Shown here piece after piece: positions 1 through 7,229 of a stretch of 64,000 nt of DNA; within the stretch, counting starts at the first letter, position 1, and the number at the start of each line of letters is the position of its first letter. This DNA comes from Methylobacterium sp. J-068 (lineage in GTDB: Bacteria > Pseudomonadota > Alphaproteobacteria > Rhizobiales > Beijerinckiaceae), in NCBI RefSeq assembly GCF_022829445.1, contig NZ_JAKSXY010000122.1:310001-374000 (forward strand), read 5' to 3'. Below the pieces are notes generated by a model. It was not told the DNA's origin. It saw nothing but the letters and a program-made list of their open reading frames with translations, and searched no databases. The position numbers were made by a program, and so were the translations under genes.

Positions 1-1130
1 GCCGCGATGCCGGCGGCCGCGCTCGCGCCCTTGAGGAAGGTCGCCGGCAGGGACCAGAACACCGGTTGGGCCGAGAAGACGCCGGCCGCCGCCACGCAGA
101 GGCAGGCGAATTTCGGCACCGATCCCGGCACCACGACGCTGAGCACCAGGGCCAGGGCCGCGACGAGACCCGGCACCACCACGTGCCAAACCTGATCGCC
201 CGAGCGCGCCGCGCGCCGGGGCACCCACCACAGGGCGAGCGCGGTGATCAGCCAGGGGATGATGTTGATGAAGCCGTTGACGGTGTTGGAGACCTCGAAG
301 CTGCGCACCACCGTGGGAAGCCAGTAGCTCAGGCCATAGGCCGCCAGCGGAAACGCAACGTAGACGGAGGCCAGCATCCAGACGCGCCGGTCGAGGAGCG
401 CCGCGAAGGGATTGCCGTGCTCGACGTGGCCCCCCGTCTCGCGCTCGGCGGCGAGCGTGCCCGCGAGCCAGTCGCGCGCCTCCCGCCCGAGCCAGGGCGC
501 CTGTTCCGGCCCGTCGGGCAGGATGCGGAGCACGATGACGGCCAGCGCCAGGGCGGGCAGGCCGGTCGCCACGAACACCCATTGCCAGCCCCTCAGGCCG
601 AGCAGGCCGTCGAGATCGAGGAGCGCGCCGCCGATGGCCGCCCCGACCGCGTTGGCCAAGGCACTCGCGATCATGAACCAGCCGATCATGCGCGCCCGGT
701 GCGATTGCGGAAACCAGAGGGTAAGCGCGAACAGCACGCCCGGGAAAAACCCGGCCTCCGCGACGCCCAGCAGGAAGCGTAAGGTGTAGAACATCGTGGT
801 GCTCTGCGTGAAGCCGAGCAGGATGGTGATCACCCCCCAGGTGAGCATGATCCGGGCGAACCAACGCCGAGCCCCGACCCGCTCCATGATCACGTTGCTG
901 GGCACCTCGAACAGGAAGTAGCCGAGGAAGAACAGGGAGGCCCCGAGCCCGTAGACGCTCTCGCTCAGGCCGAGGTCGCCCACCATCTGGAGCTTGGCGT
1001 AGGAGATGTTCTGCCGGTCGATATAGGCGATCAGGTACATCAGGCCGAGCAGCGGCATCAGCCGCAGCGACACGGTCCGGATGGTCGCCTGCGCAAGGCG
1101 CGCATCCGCCTGGGGAGGGGACGTCGTCAT
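1..1130 (-). CDS. MFS transporter, ACS-type (partial)
   Basis: This is the 5' part of a major facilitator superfamily permease; the 3' end lies beyond the left edge. About 376 residues are visible from the ATG at 1130. The N-terminus contains LMYLIAYIDRQNISYAK, the TM1/early-loop signature of the anion:cation symporter (ACS) family, followed by FLGYFLFEVPSNVIMERVGARRW, the TM2-TM3 loop. A long hydrophilic linker (ERETGGHVEHGNPFAALLDRRVW) separates the two six-helix halves. ACS members carry organic anions such as tartrate, phthalate or 4-hydroxyphenylacetate; the substrate cannot be told from the sequence. The gene lies just upstream of the cob region on the same strand, but a link to cobalamin is not implied. 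Confidence 0.9.
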   Translation of the reverse strand, partial: MTTSPPQADARLAQATIRTVSLRLMPLLGLMYLIAYIDRQNISYAKLQMVGDLGLSESVYGLGASLFFLGYFLFEVPSNVIMERVGARRWFARIMLTWGVITILLGFTQSTTMFYTLRFLLGVAEAGFFPGVLFALTLWFPQSHRARMIGWFMIASALANAVGAAIGGALLDLDGLLGLRGWQWVFVATGLPALALAVIVLRILPDGPEQAPWLGREARDWLAGTLAAERETGGHVEHGNPFAALLDRRVWMLASVYVAFPLAAYGLSYWLPTVVRSFEVSNTVNGFINIIPWLITALALWWVPRRAARSGDQVWHVVVPGLVAALALVLSVVVPGSVPKFACLCVAAAGVFSAQPVFWSLPATFLKGASAAAGIA

Positions 1131-1194
1131 CGGGTGCTTCCTCGCCGGCCCGTTCGACGCGGGCTCGTTCCGGCGAGCCTAATCCGTCCAGGCG

Positions 1195-2652
1195 CTACGA
1201 GGCCAGCGCGAGAATCGCGTCGCACGCCACATGGGCTTCGAGATGATCGGCGAGGCGGTCCAGCACCGCCTCGATCCCGGCCTCGTAGGCAAGGCCGCTC
1301 GGGGCGGCCCCGAGCCGGGCGAGCCACGCCCCGCGCTGGCGGTCGTCCGCGAACAGACCGTGCACGTAGGTCCCGGTGACGAGGCCATCGGCCGAGACCG
1401 CGCCGTCGCGGCGGCCGTCGCGCAAGCGGATCGCCGGGCGCGCCGTGTCGGGTCCGGTGGTGTCGCCCACATGCATCTCGTAGCCGCTGAAGGGCACCGC
1501 GTCGGGCAGGCTGGTGCCGGTCACGGCCGCGAGGTGTTTGACCGGCGTCATCACGGTCTCGACGTCGAGGAGGCCGAGGCCCGGCACGGAGCGCGCCGCG
1601 CCTTCGATGCCGTGCGGGTCGTCGATGCGCCGGCCCAGCATCTGGTAGCCGCCGCAGAGCCCGAGCACCCGCCCGCCGCGACGGACATGGGCGCGGATGT
1701 CGATGTCCCAGCCCTGGGCCCGCAGGAATTCGAGATCGTCGATGGTGGTCTTCGAACCCGGCAGCAGCACGAGGTCGGCGACCGGGATCGCCTCGCCCGG
1801 ACGGACCAGCACCACCGCCACGTCGGGCTCGGCCCGGAGCGGGTCGAGGTCGTCGAAATTGGCGATGCGCGGCAGCACCGGCACCGCGACGACCTTGCGG
1901 CGGGCCTCCCCGGCTCCCGAGCCGGCCAGACCGAGGGCGTCCTCCGCCGGCAGGTGGGCCGCGTCCGGGAAATGCGGGATCAGGCCGAAGCTCGGCCAGC
2001 CGGTGGCCTCAGCGATCGTGGCCATGCCGTCGGCGAACAGGGTCGGGTCGCCCCGGAAGCGGTTGACCAGGAAGCCCCGAATCATGGCCGCGTCCTGCGG
2101 GTCGATCACCGCCTTCGTCCCGACGAGGCTGGCGATGACCCCACCCCGATCGATGTCGCCGAGCAGGATCACCGGGGTGCCGGTGGCGCGGGCAAAGCCC
2201 ATATTGGCGATGTCGCCCCGGCGCAGGTTCACCTCGGAGGCCGAGCCCGCCCCTTCCACGACCACGAGGTCGGCCTGGGCCTTCAGGTGCGAAAAGCTCT
2301 CCAGCACGGAGGCGAGGAGGCGCGGCTTCCAGGCCTGGTAATCCCGCGCCTTCGCGGTGCCGACCATGCGCCCCTGGACCACGACCTGACTGCCGGTCTC
2401 GCTCTGGGGCTTCAGCAGCACCGGGTTCATGTGGACGGAGAGCGCGACCCCGGCGGCGCGCGCCTGCAGCGCCTGCGCCCGCCCGATCTCGCCGCCATCG
2501 GCGGTGACGGCGGCGTTGTTCGACATGTTCTGCGGCTTGAACGGCCGCACGGAGAGCCCCCGGCGCGCGAAGACCCGGCAGAGGCCGGCGACGATCAGCG
2601 ACTTGCCGACATCCGAGCCGGTGCCCTGGATCATGATGGCGCGGGCGGTCAC
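1195..2652 (-). CDS. cobQ: Cobyric acid synthase CobQ
   Basis: This is a glutamine-dependent amidase that amidates the b, d, e and g side chains of adenosylcobyrinic acid a,c-diamide to give adenosylcobyric acid. It has 485 residues, the normal family length. The N-terminal ATP-binding domain has QGTGSDVGKS (about residues 8-17) and KPQNMSNNA. The C-terminal class-I amidotransferase domain has the nucleophile motif LGLCGGYQMLG near residue 332 and a terminal YVHGLF histidine motif. I chose the GTG at 2652 because it overlaps the upstream stop as GTGA, and because homologues begin just before IMIQGTGSDVGK. The open frame continues upstream, but that part is the antisense shadow of the previous gene. 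It is the last gene of the minus-strand cobP-cobO-hyp-cobQ operon. Confidence 0.96.
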   Translation of the reverse strand: MTARAIMIQGTGSDVGKSLIVAGLCRVFARRGLSVRPFKPQNMSNNAAVTADGGEIGRAQALQARAAGVALSVHMNPVLLKPQSETGSQVVVQGRMVGTAKARDYQAWKPRLLASVLESFSHLKAQADLVVVEGAGSASEVNLRRGDIANMGFARATGTPVILLGDIDRGGVIASLVGTKAVIDPQDAAMIRGFLVNRFRGDPTLFADGMATIAEATGWPSFGLIPHFPDAAHLPAEDALGLAGSGAGEARRKVVAVPVLPRIANFDDLDPLRAEPDVAVVLVRPGEAIPVADLVLLPGSKTTIDDLEFLRAQGWDIDIRAHVRRGGRVLGLCGGYQMLGRRIDDPHGIEGAARSVPGLGLLDVETVMTPVKHLAAVTGTSLPDAVPFSGYEMHVGDTTGPDTARPAIRLRDGRRDGAVSADGLVTGTYVHGLFADDRQRGAWLARLGAAPSGLAYEAGIEAVLDRLADHLEAHVACDAILALAS

Positions 2653-3356
2653 GGTCGGGGGCTCGACGGCGCGCAGGTGGGGTCGGCGGGCCGCGCGGCG
2701 CGATGGAAGGCGAGGATCGCCGCGCCATAGGTCTCGACCACCTCCGAGAACGGCACCCGCTCCGCCGTGGACAGGACGGCCCGGTGGCGGAACAACTCGT
2801 CGGGGATCGCGAGATCGCCGCAGGCGGAGGTCGCCGGTGGGGCCTGGTCCCATCCCGCCGGCAGGGGATGCCAGAGAAACCGGGCCTCGATGGTCTGACG
2901 CGTCGTTCCGAGGGACTGCACCGCCCGGCCGAACGGCGTGTCCGTCGTCTCGAGGAGGCGGTTCATCTCGGGCGTCAGCCGCTCGGGCACGTACCAGTTG
3001 TCCGCTTCCGACAGGACGTGGTCGCCGCAGGCGAGCCTGACCTGACGATACCCGAGAACCGCATCGGGGCCGACGTTCAGGCGCTGGCGCGTCTCCCCGG
3101 AGGCGGGCTTGTCCACCGCGCGCTGGAGGCGCGCGGCGAGGCGGGGCGTCGCCGCCATGCCGTGATCGGCGCACCACGCTTCCAGCGTCGCCGTGGCGGA
3201 GCGACTGGCGAGCAGCCTGGCGTTCAACCCCTCCATCACCGCGAGGACCTCGACGCGGCCGAGATAGGTGTCGGGCCAGGACGGAGCGGTCTCGGCGCGC
3301 GCGAACGGGATGCCCATCAGAACGAGAAGCGCGACGGAGCCGGGGAGCGATCGCAT
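2649..3356 (-). CDS. Exported UbiC/chorismate-lyase-like protein
   Basis: A 235-residue protein with a clear Sec signal peptide (LPGSVALLVLMGIPFARA, cleavage near residue 21). The mature part has features I associate with the UbiC/UTRA (chorismate-lyase-like) fold. These are a TLEAWCADHG helix, a central YRQVRLACGDHVLSEADNWY strand pair, then VPERLTPEMNRLLETTDTPFGRAV, resembling the UbiC series ending in PLGR. A proline-rich, low-complexity C-terminus (PTCAPSSPRP) follows. The ATG at 3356 overlaps the cobO stop (ATGA), and the 3' end overlaps the cobQ GTG, so it is embedded in the cob operon. UbiC itself is cytoplasmic, so an exported member must do something else; no function is assigned. 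Fold assignment is by eye. Confidence 0.72.
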   Translation of the reverse strand: MRSLPGSVALLVLMGIPFARAETAPSWPDTYLGRVEVLAVMEGLNARLLASRSATATLEAWCADHGMAATPRLAARLQRAVDKPASGETRQRLNVGPDAVLGYRQVRLACGDHVLSEADNWYVPERLTPEMNRLLETTDTPFGRAVQSLGTTRQTIEARFLWHPLPAGWDQAPPATSACGDLAIPDELFRHRAVLSTAERVPFSEVVETYGAAILAFHRAARPADPTCAPSSPRP

Positions 3357-3955
3357 CAGAACTCGATGCCCTCCTGCGCCTTCACCCCGGCGGCGAAGTG
3401 GTGCTTCACGGAGGCCATCTCCGTGACGAGGTCGGCGGCCTCGATCAGGGCCGGCTTGGCGTTGCGGCCCGTGACGACGACGTGGAGGTCGGGACGCCGC
3501 GCCCGGAAGGCCGCCACCACATCGTCGATCGGCAGGTAATCGTAGCGCAGGGCGATGTTGAGCTCGTCCAGCACCACGAGGCGGATCGTCGGATCGGCCA
3601 TGAGATCGAGGGCCTTGGCCCAGGCGTGCTCGGCGGCGGCGATGTCGCGGGCCTTGTCCTGGGTCTCCCAGGTGAACCCCTCGCCCAGCGTATGCCAGTC
3701 GACCCGGTCCCCGAAGGCCTTGAGCGCGTGCTTCTCGCCCGTGTCCCAGGCGCCCTTGATGAACTGCACCACGCCCACGCGCCAGCCACGGCCGAGGGCC
3801 CGCAGCATCAGCCCGAGGGCCGCCGTGGTCTTGCCCTTCCCGGGGCCGGTATTGACGATGAGAAGCCCCTTCTCGATCGTCTTCTCCGCCACCTCGGCGT
3901 CCTGGAAGGCCTTGCGCTTCTCCATCTTCTCCCGATGGCGTTCGGCGTCGGTCAT
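3356..3955 (-). CDS. cobO: Cob(I)yrinic acid a,c-diamide adenosyltransferase CobO
   Basis: Transfers the 5'-deoxyadenosyl group of ATP to Co(I) of the corrin ring (CobO/BtuR/CobA family). It has 199 residues, the family norm. The P-loop is NTGPGKGKTTAALGL near residues 33-45, followed by RVGVVQFIKG, the HTLGEGFTW segment and LVVLDELNIALRYDYL (Walker B region). The end, KHHFAAGVKAQEGIEF, is the conserved CobO C-terminus. I chose the ATG at 3955 because it overlaps the cobP stop by ATGA. A charged N-terminal lead (residues 1-25, rich in E, K and R) is also typical. It acts in the cytoplasm between CobB/CobN and CobQ. Confidence 0.97.
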   Translation of the reverse strand: MTDAERHREKMEKRKAFQDAEVAEKTIEKGLLIVNTGPGKGKTTAALGLMLRALGRGWRVGVVQFIKGAWDTGEKHALKAFGDRVDWHTLGEGFTWETQDKARDIAAAEHAWAKALDLMADPTIRLVVLDELNIALRYDYLPIDDVVAAFRARRPDLHVVVTGRNAKPALIEAADLVTEMASVKHHFAAGVKAQEGIEF

Positions 3956-4485
3956 GAGGTCGCTCCGGGTTGGGGTTTCACGATCATGGGCAGGCCCGCC
4001 ACCATGAAGACGACATGGTCGGCGCGCCGCGCGAGGCGCTGGTGCAGGCGGCCGGCGACATCGCGGAAACGGCGGGCGAGCGCGTTGTCGGGCACGATGC
4101 CGAGACCGACCTCGTTGCCGACCAGCACCACCGGGCCGGGCGCCCCGGCGCAGGCGGCCAGGAGTGCTTCGGTGGCGGCCTCGACATCGGCCTCGGACAG
4201 GATGAGGTTGGTAAGCCAGAGGGTAAGGCAATCGACCAGCACCGGTCCCGTCGCGGCGGCGACGGCCTCGGGCAGATCCATCGGCACGTCCCGGGTGATC
4301 CAGCCGGCCGGGCGGCGCTCCCGGTGGAGGGCGATGCGGTCGCGCATCTCGTCGTCCCAGGCCTGCGCGGTCGCGAGGTACAGCCAGGGCGCGGGGCAGG
4401 TCTCGATCAGCGCCTCCGCATGAAGGCTCTTGCCGGATCGCGCGCCCCCGAGCACGAGGGTCAGTCTGGGAGGTGGTTGCGGCAT
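3952..4485 (-). CDS. cobP: Adenosylcobinamide kinase/phosphate guanylyltransferase CobP (CobU)
   Basis: Bifunctional enzyme that phosphorylates adenosylcobinamide and transfers GMP to form GDP-cobinamide in nucleotide-loop assembly. It has 177 residues. The P-loop is VLGGARSGKS (residues 11-20). The conserved H-R-x-x-R-P-x-x-W block (IALHRERRPAGW) places the probable guanylylated histidine at H54. LVDCLTLWLTNL is the Walker-B-like segment and VVLVGNEVGLGIVPDNALAR the family hallmark. It is the first gene of the minus-strand cob operon. It starts at 4485, divergent from the riboswitch-led plus-strand operon, so its own promoter must lie in 4486-4580. Confidence 0.96.
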   Translation of the reverse strand: MPQPPPRLTLVLGGARSGKSLHAEALIETCPAPWLYLATAQAWDDEMRDRIALHRERRPAGWITRDVPMDLPEAVAAATGPVLVDCLTLWLTNLILSEADVEAATEALLAACAGAPGPVVLVGNEVGLGIVPDNALARRFRDVAGRLHQRLARRADHVVFMVAGLPMIVKPQPGATS

Positions 4486-4580
4486 AGGCTCCCCTGTGCC
4501 CGAGATCGGCCCTCGCGGTCAAAGGCGGGAAACCGCCCGCCGCCGCGTTGTCAGCGCACCCGCAACCGCGTAGAAGCACG

Positions 4581-4748
4581 GATCGGACGGTGCCCCGGCG
4601 ACGGGGTGAAAAGGGAATGCGGTGCGGGGGCGACCCCAAAACCGCGGCTGCCCCCGCAACTGTGAGCGGAGACGGGCCTGCCATCGGCCACTGGAGCGAT
4701 CCGGGAAGGCGGCAGGACCAGCGACCCGCGAGCCAGGAGACCTGCCTC
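4581..4748 (+). promoter_or_regulatory. Cobalamin (AdoCbl) riboswitch
   Basis: Upstream of cbtB on the plus strand. The canonical elements appear in order: GGTGCC near 4589; GGGTGAAAAGGGAATGC at 4604-4620, the conserved core; the GCAACTGTGAGC junction near 4656-4667; CCACTG at 4688-4693; GGGAAGGC near 4702; and the B12 box AGCCAGGAGACCTGCC at 4731-4746. It should repress the cobalt-uptake/cobalamin operon when adenosylcobalamin is abundant. I saw no equivalent element reading into the divergent cobP operon. Confidence 0.95.
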
Positions 4749-4800
4749 CGAGAACTTGCCTCCGGGCGTGGACCTGCCGTCCACCCGCTCGATCCGTGAC

Positions 4801-4819
4801 GGCCGCCGGCGGGGCGGCC
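4801..4819 (+). promoter_or_regulatory. GC hairpin just before the cbtB ribosome binding site
   Basis: GGCCGCC (4801-4807) and GGCGGCC (4813-4819) form a perfect 7-bp stem around a 5-nt loop. The AGGAG ribosome binding site (4820-4824) follows directly, then the cbtB ATG at 4833. There is no U-run, so it is more likely part of the riboswitch expression platform acting on translation than a terminator. That role is inferred. Confidence 0.5.
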
Positions 4820-4832
4820 AGGAGATGACCCG

Positions 4833-5009
4833 ATGTCGACCAACACCCTCGTCCTGACCGGCACCCGCACCAACGAGCGCCTCGGCGCCGTGCTGGTGGC
4901 CGCCTTCCTCGGCCTCGGCCTGGTGTTCATGGCGGGCTTCGCCCCGGCGATGGCCCTGCACAACGCGGCGCACGACTTCCGGCACAGCCAGAACTTCCCC
5001 TGTCACTGA
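4833..5009 (+). CDS. cbtB: Cobalt transporter subunit CbtB
   Basis: A 58-residue single-span membrane protein. The transmembrane segment is LGAVLVAAFLGLGLVFMAGFA (about residues 17-37). The C-terminus HNAAHDFRHSQNFPCH matches the CbtB metal-binding tail, with four histidines and a terminal Cys-His. CbtB accompanies CbtA in a predicted cobalt uptake system under B12-riboswitch control. The ATG at 4833 follows an AGGAG at good distance. It is first in the plus-strand operon, 27 bp before cbtA. It is too short to be found by length-based gene calling alone. Confidence 0.94.
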   Translation: MSTNTLVLTGTRTNERLGAVLVAAFLGLGLVFMAGFAPAMALHNAAHDFRHSQNFPCH

Positions 5010-5036
5010 GCGCCTCCGCTTAAGGCAGACCCTCTC

Positions 5037-5792
5037 ATGATCATCCGGCTCGTGTCGGCGGCCCTGGTCGCCGGCTTCCTCGCGGCTGTCGTCGCGACGG
5101 GCCTGCAACTCGCGCTCACCTCGCCGCTGATCATCGCGGCCGAGCGCTACGAGACGCAGGCCTCGGCGGAACCCGCGCGTTCGTCGCCCGCCTCCCTGAT
5201 CGTGCGCGTCCATGGCGGACACGATCACGGCACCAAGGACCCGTCCGTCAGCGGCGGCGAGACCGCGCCCGAATGGCAGCCCGGCCCCGGGCTGCCGCGC
5301 ATGGCCTTCACGGCGCTCGCCACCCTGGTGGGCGGCGTCGGATACACCCTGCTCCTCGGCGCCGCGCTCCTCGCCTGCAACCGCGAGCCGACCCCCGAGA
5401 CCGGCCTGCGCTTCGCCGTCGCGGGCTTTCTCGCGGTGGCCCTGGCCCCGGCCCTCGGCCTGGCGCCGGAACTGCCCGGCATGGATGCCGCCCCCCTCGC
5501 CGACCGCCAGTTCTGGTGGGTGATGACGGCGGTCTCGACGGCGATGGGCCTCTACCTCATCGCGATCCGGCGGGCACCGATCACCATCGCGGGCGGCCTC
5601 GTGCTCCTCGTCGCGCCGCATCTCGCCGGGGCGCCGGAGGCGAGCCACGCCGCCTCGAACCTGCCGGCGGCCTATGCGGCGCAGTTCGCCGCCCGGTCCC
5701 TCGGCATCGCCTTCGTGTTCTGGGCGGTGATCGGGCTGGCCTATGGCTGGGCCTGGAACTTGTTCGAAAAGCACCGGCCGGTCCATGCCTGA
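5037..5792 (+). CDS. cbtA: Cobalt transporter subunit CbtA
   Basis: A 251-residue polytopic inner membrane protein of the CbtA family, the predicted cobalt permease partner of CbtB. I see five to six hydrophobic segments, the first at residues 3-30 and others from about residue 90 onward. Between the first two lies a hydrophilic loop with HGGHDHGTKD, a likely metal-binding patch. The C-terminal segment SLGIAFVFWAVIGLAYGWAWNLF is conserved. The stop overlaps the downstream start by 8 bp. Location directly behind the cobalamin riboswitch and cbtB fixes the assignment. Confidence 0.93.
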   Translation: MIIRLVSAALVAGFLAAVVATGLQLALTSPLIIAAERYETQASAEPARSSPASLIVRVHGGHDHGTKDPSVSGGETAPEWQPGPGLPRMAFTALATLVGGVGYTLLLGAALLACNREPTPETGLRFAVAGFLAVALAPALGLAPELPGMDAAPLADRQFWWVMTAVSTAMGLYLIAIRRAPITIAGGLVLLVAPHLAGAPEASHAASNLPAAYAAQFAARSLGIAFVFWAVIGLAYGWAWNLFEKHRPVHA

Positions 5793-6189
5793 CACCGAGT
5801 CCGTCACCGTCTACGTCTGCACCACCTGCCGGGCGGACGGCGACGCCTCCGAGCCCCGGGCCGGCGCCCGGCTGCTCGCCGCCCTTCAGGAGGCGATGAG
5901 CGCGGGCGCGCATCCCGGCATCCGCGTCGAGGGTGTCGAGTGCCTCTCGGTCTGCAAGCGGGCCTGCACCGTGGCGGTGGCCTCGCGGGGCCGCTGGACC
6001 TACGTCTACGGCGATCTCGATCCGGCCGCCTCCGCCTGCGTCATCCTCGAAGGCGTCGGCCTCTATGGCGAGACGCCGGACGGCATCGTGCCCTGGAAGG
6101 CGCGGCCGCAGGAATTCCGCAAGGGCGTCGTCGCCCGCATCCCCCCCTTCCCGCCGCTCGCGGCGCCCCGTCCGGACGCCGCCGAATGA
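5785..6189 (+). CDS. DUF1636 thioredoxin-like [2Fe-2S]/metal-binding protein
   Basis: A 134-residue protein of the DUF1636 family, which is habitually found with CobW in cobalamin loci. Cysteines sit at C12 and C15 (VCTTC) and at C53, C57 and C61 (ECLSVCKRAC), the pattern of thioredoxin-fold [2Fe-2S] ferredoxins. It could carry an Fe-S cluster or handle cobalt. The role is unknown; a redox or metal-chaperone task beside CobW is inferred. The ATG at 5785 lies within the end of cbtA, and the 3' end overlaps cobW by ATGA, indicating translational coupling. Confidence 0.88.
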   Translation: MPDTESVTVYVCTTCRADGDASEPRAGARLLAALQEAMSAGAHPGIRVEGVECLSVCKRACTVAVASRGRWTYVYGDLDPAASACVILEGVGLYGETPDGIVPWKARPQEFRKGVVARIPPFPPLAAPRPDAAE

Positions 6190-7220
6190 CCCTCGTCACC
6201 AAGATCCCCTGCACCATCGTCACCGGCTTCCTGGGGGCGGGCAAGACCACCCTGGTGCGCCACCTCGTCGAGAACGCGAACGGCCGGCGCCTCGCGATCA
6301 TCGTCAACGAGTTCGGCGACATCGGCTTCGACGGGTCGTTCCTCGCCGCCTGCGGCATCGAGGGCTGCGGCGACGAGGATATCGTCGAACTCGCCAACGG
6401 CTGCATCTGCTGTACCGTGGCCGACGATTTCGTGCCGGCCCTGAACAAGCTCCTCGACCGGGCCGACCCGCCGGAGCACATCCTGATCGAGACCTCGGGG
6501 CTCGCCCTGCCCAAGCCCCTCGTGCAGGCCTTCCAGTGGCCGGCGATCCGCTCGCGGGTGACGGTGGACGGCGTCGTCGCGGTCATCGACGGCCCCGCCG
6601 TGGCCGCCGGCTTCTTCGCCGACGATCCGGAGGCGCTGGCCGCCCAGCGCGCGGACGATGCCAGCGTCGACCACGACAACCCGTTGGAGGAGGTGTTCGA
6701 GGACCAGCTCCTCTGCGCCGACCTCGTCGTGATGAACAAGGCCGACCTCCTCGACGAGGCCGGGCGCGCCAAGGTCCGGGCCGAGGTGGCCGGACACCTG
6801 CCGCGTGCGGTGAAGATGGTGGAGGCCGAGCACGGGCGCCTCGACCCGCGCGTGATCCTCGGGATCGAGGCGGCGGCCGAGGACGACCTCGACGCACGCC
6901 CCTCCCACCACGGCGAGGGCGAGGACCACGACCACGACGACTTCGATTCGGTGGCGCTCCCCGTGCGTGCCAGCGCCAGCGCCGAGGACCTCGCGATCCG
7001 CGTGGCGCGCGCCGCCGAGACGGCAGGCGTGCTCCGCATCAAGGGCTTCGCCGAGGTCACCGGCAAGCCGATGCGCCTCGTGCTCCAGGGCGTCGGCGCC
7101 CGGGTCAGTCATCACTACGACCGGCCCTGGAAGCCCTCCGAGGCGCGCGACGGCCGCCTCGTGGTGATCGGCCTCAAGGGCTTCGACCGGGGCGCCGTCG
7201 CGGCAGCGCTGGTGGGATAG
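6186..7220 (+). CDS. cobW: CobW metal-chaperone GTPase
   Basis: A 344-residue COG0523 GTPase thought to deliver cobalt to the cobaltochelatase. It has the P-loop TGFLGAGKTT (about residues 13-22), the metal-binding GCICC motif (ELANGCICCTV, near residue 75), ETSGLALP (switch II) and the NKADL guanine-specificity motif. A histidine/aspartate patch (HHGEGEDHDHDDFD) precedes the C-terminal CobW_C domain. I chose the ATG at 6186 because of the ATGA overlap with DUF1636 and the family N-terminus (KIPCTIVTGFLG). cobN follows after 9 bp, matching the proposed supply of Co to CobN. Confidence 0.96.
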   Translation: MTLVTKIPCTIVTGFLGAGKTTLVRHLVENANGRRLAIIVNEFGDIGFDGSFLAACGIEGCGDEDIVELANGCICCTVADDFVPALNKLLDRADPPEHILIETSGLALPKPLVQAFQWPAIRSRVTVDGVVAVIDGPAVAAGFFADDPEALAAQRADDASVDHDNPLEEVFEDQLLCADLVVMNKADLLDEAGRAKVRAEVAGHLPRAVKMVEAEHGRLDPRVILGIEAAAEDDLDARPSHHGEGEDHDHDDFDSVALPVRASASAEDLAIRVARAAETAGVLRIKGFAEVTGKPMRLVLQGVGARVSHHYDRPWKPSEARDGRLVVIGLKGFDRGAVAAALVG

Positions 7221-7229
7221 GTCCCACCC

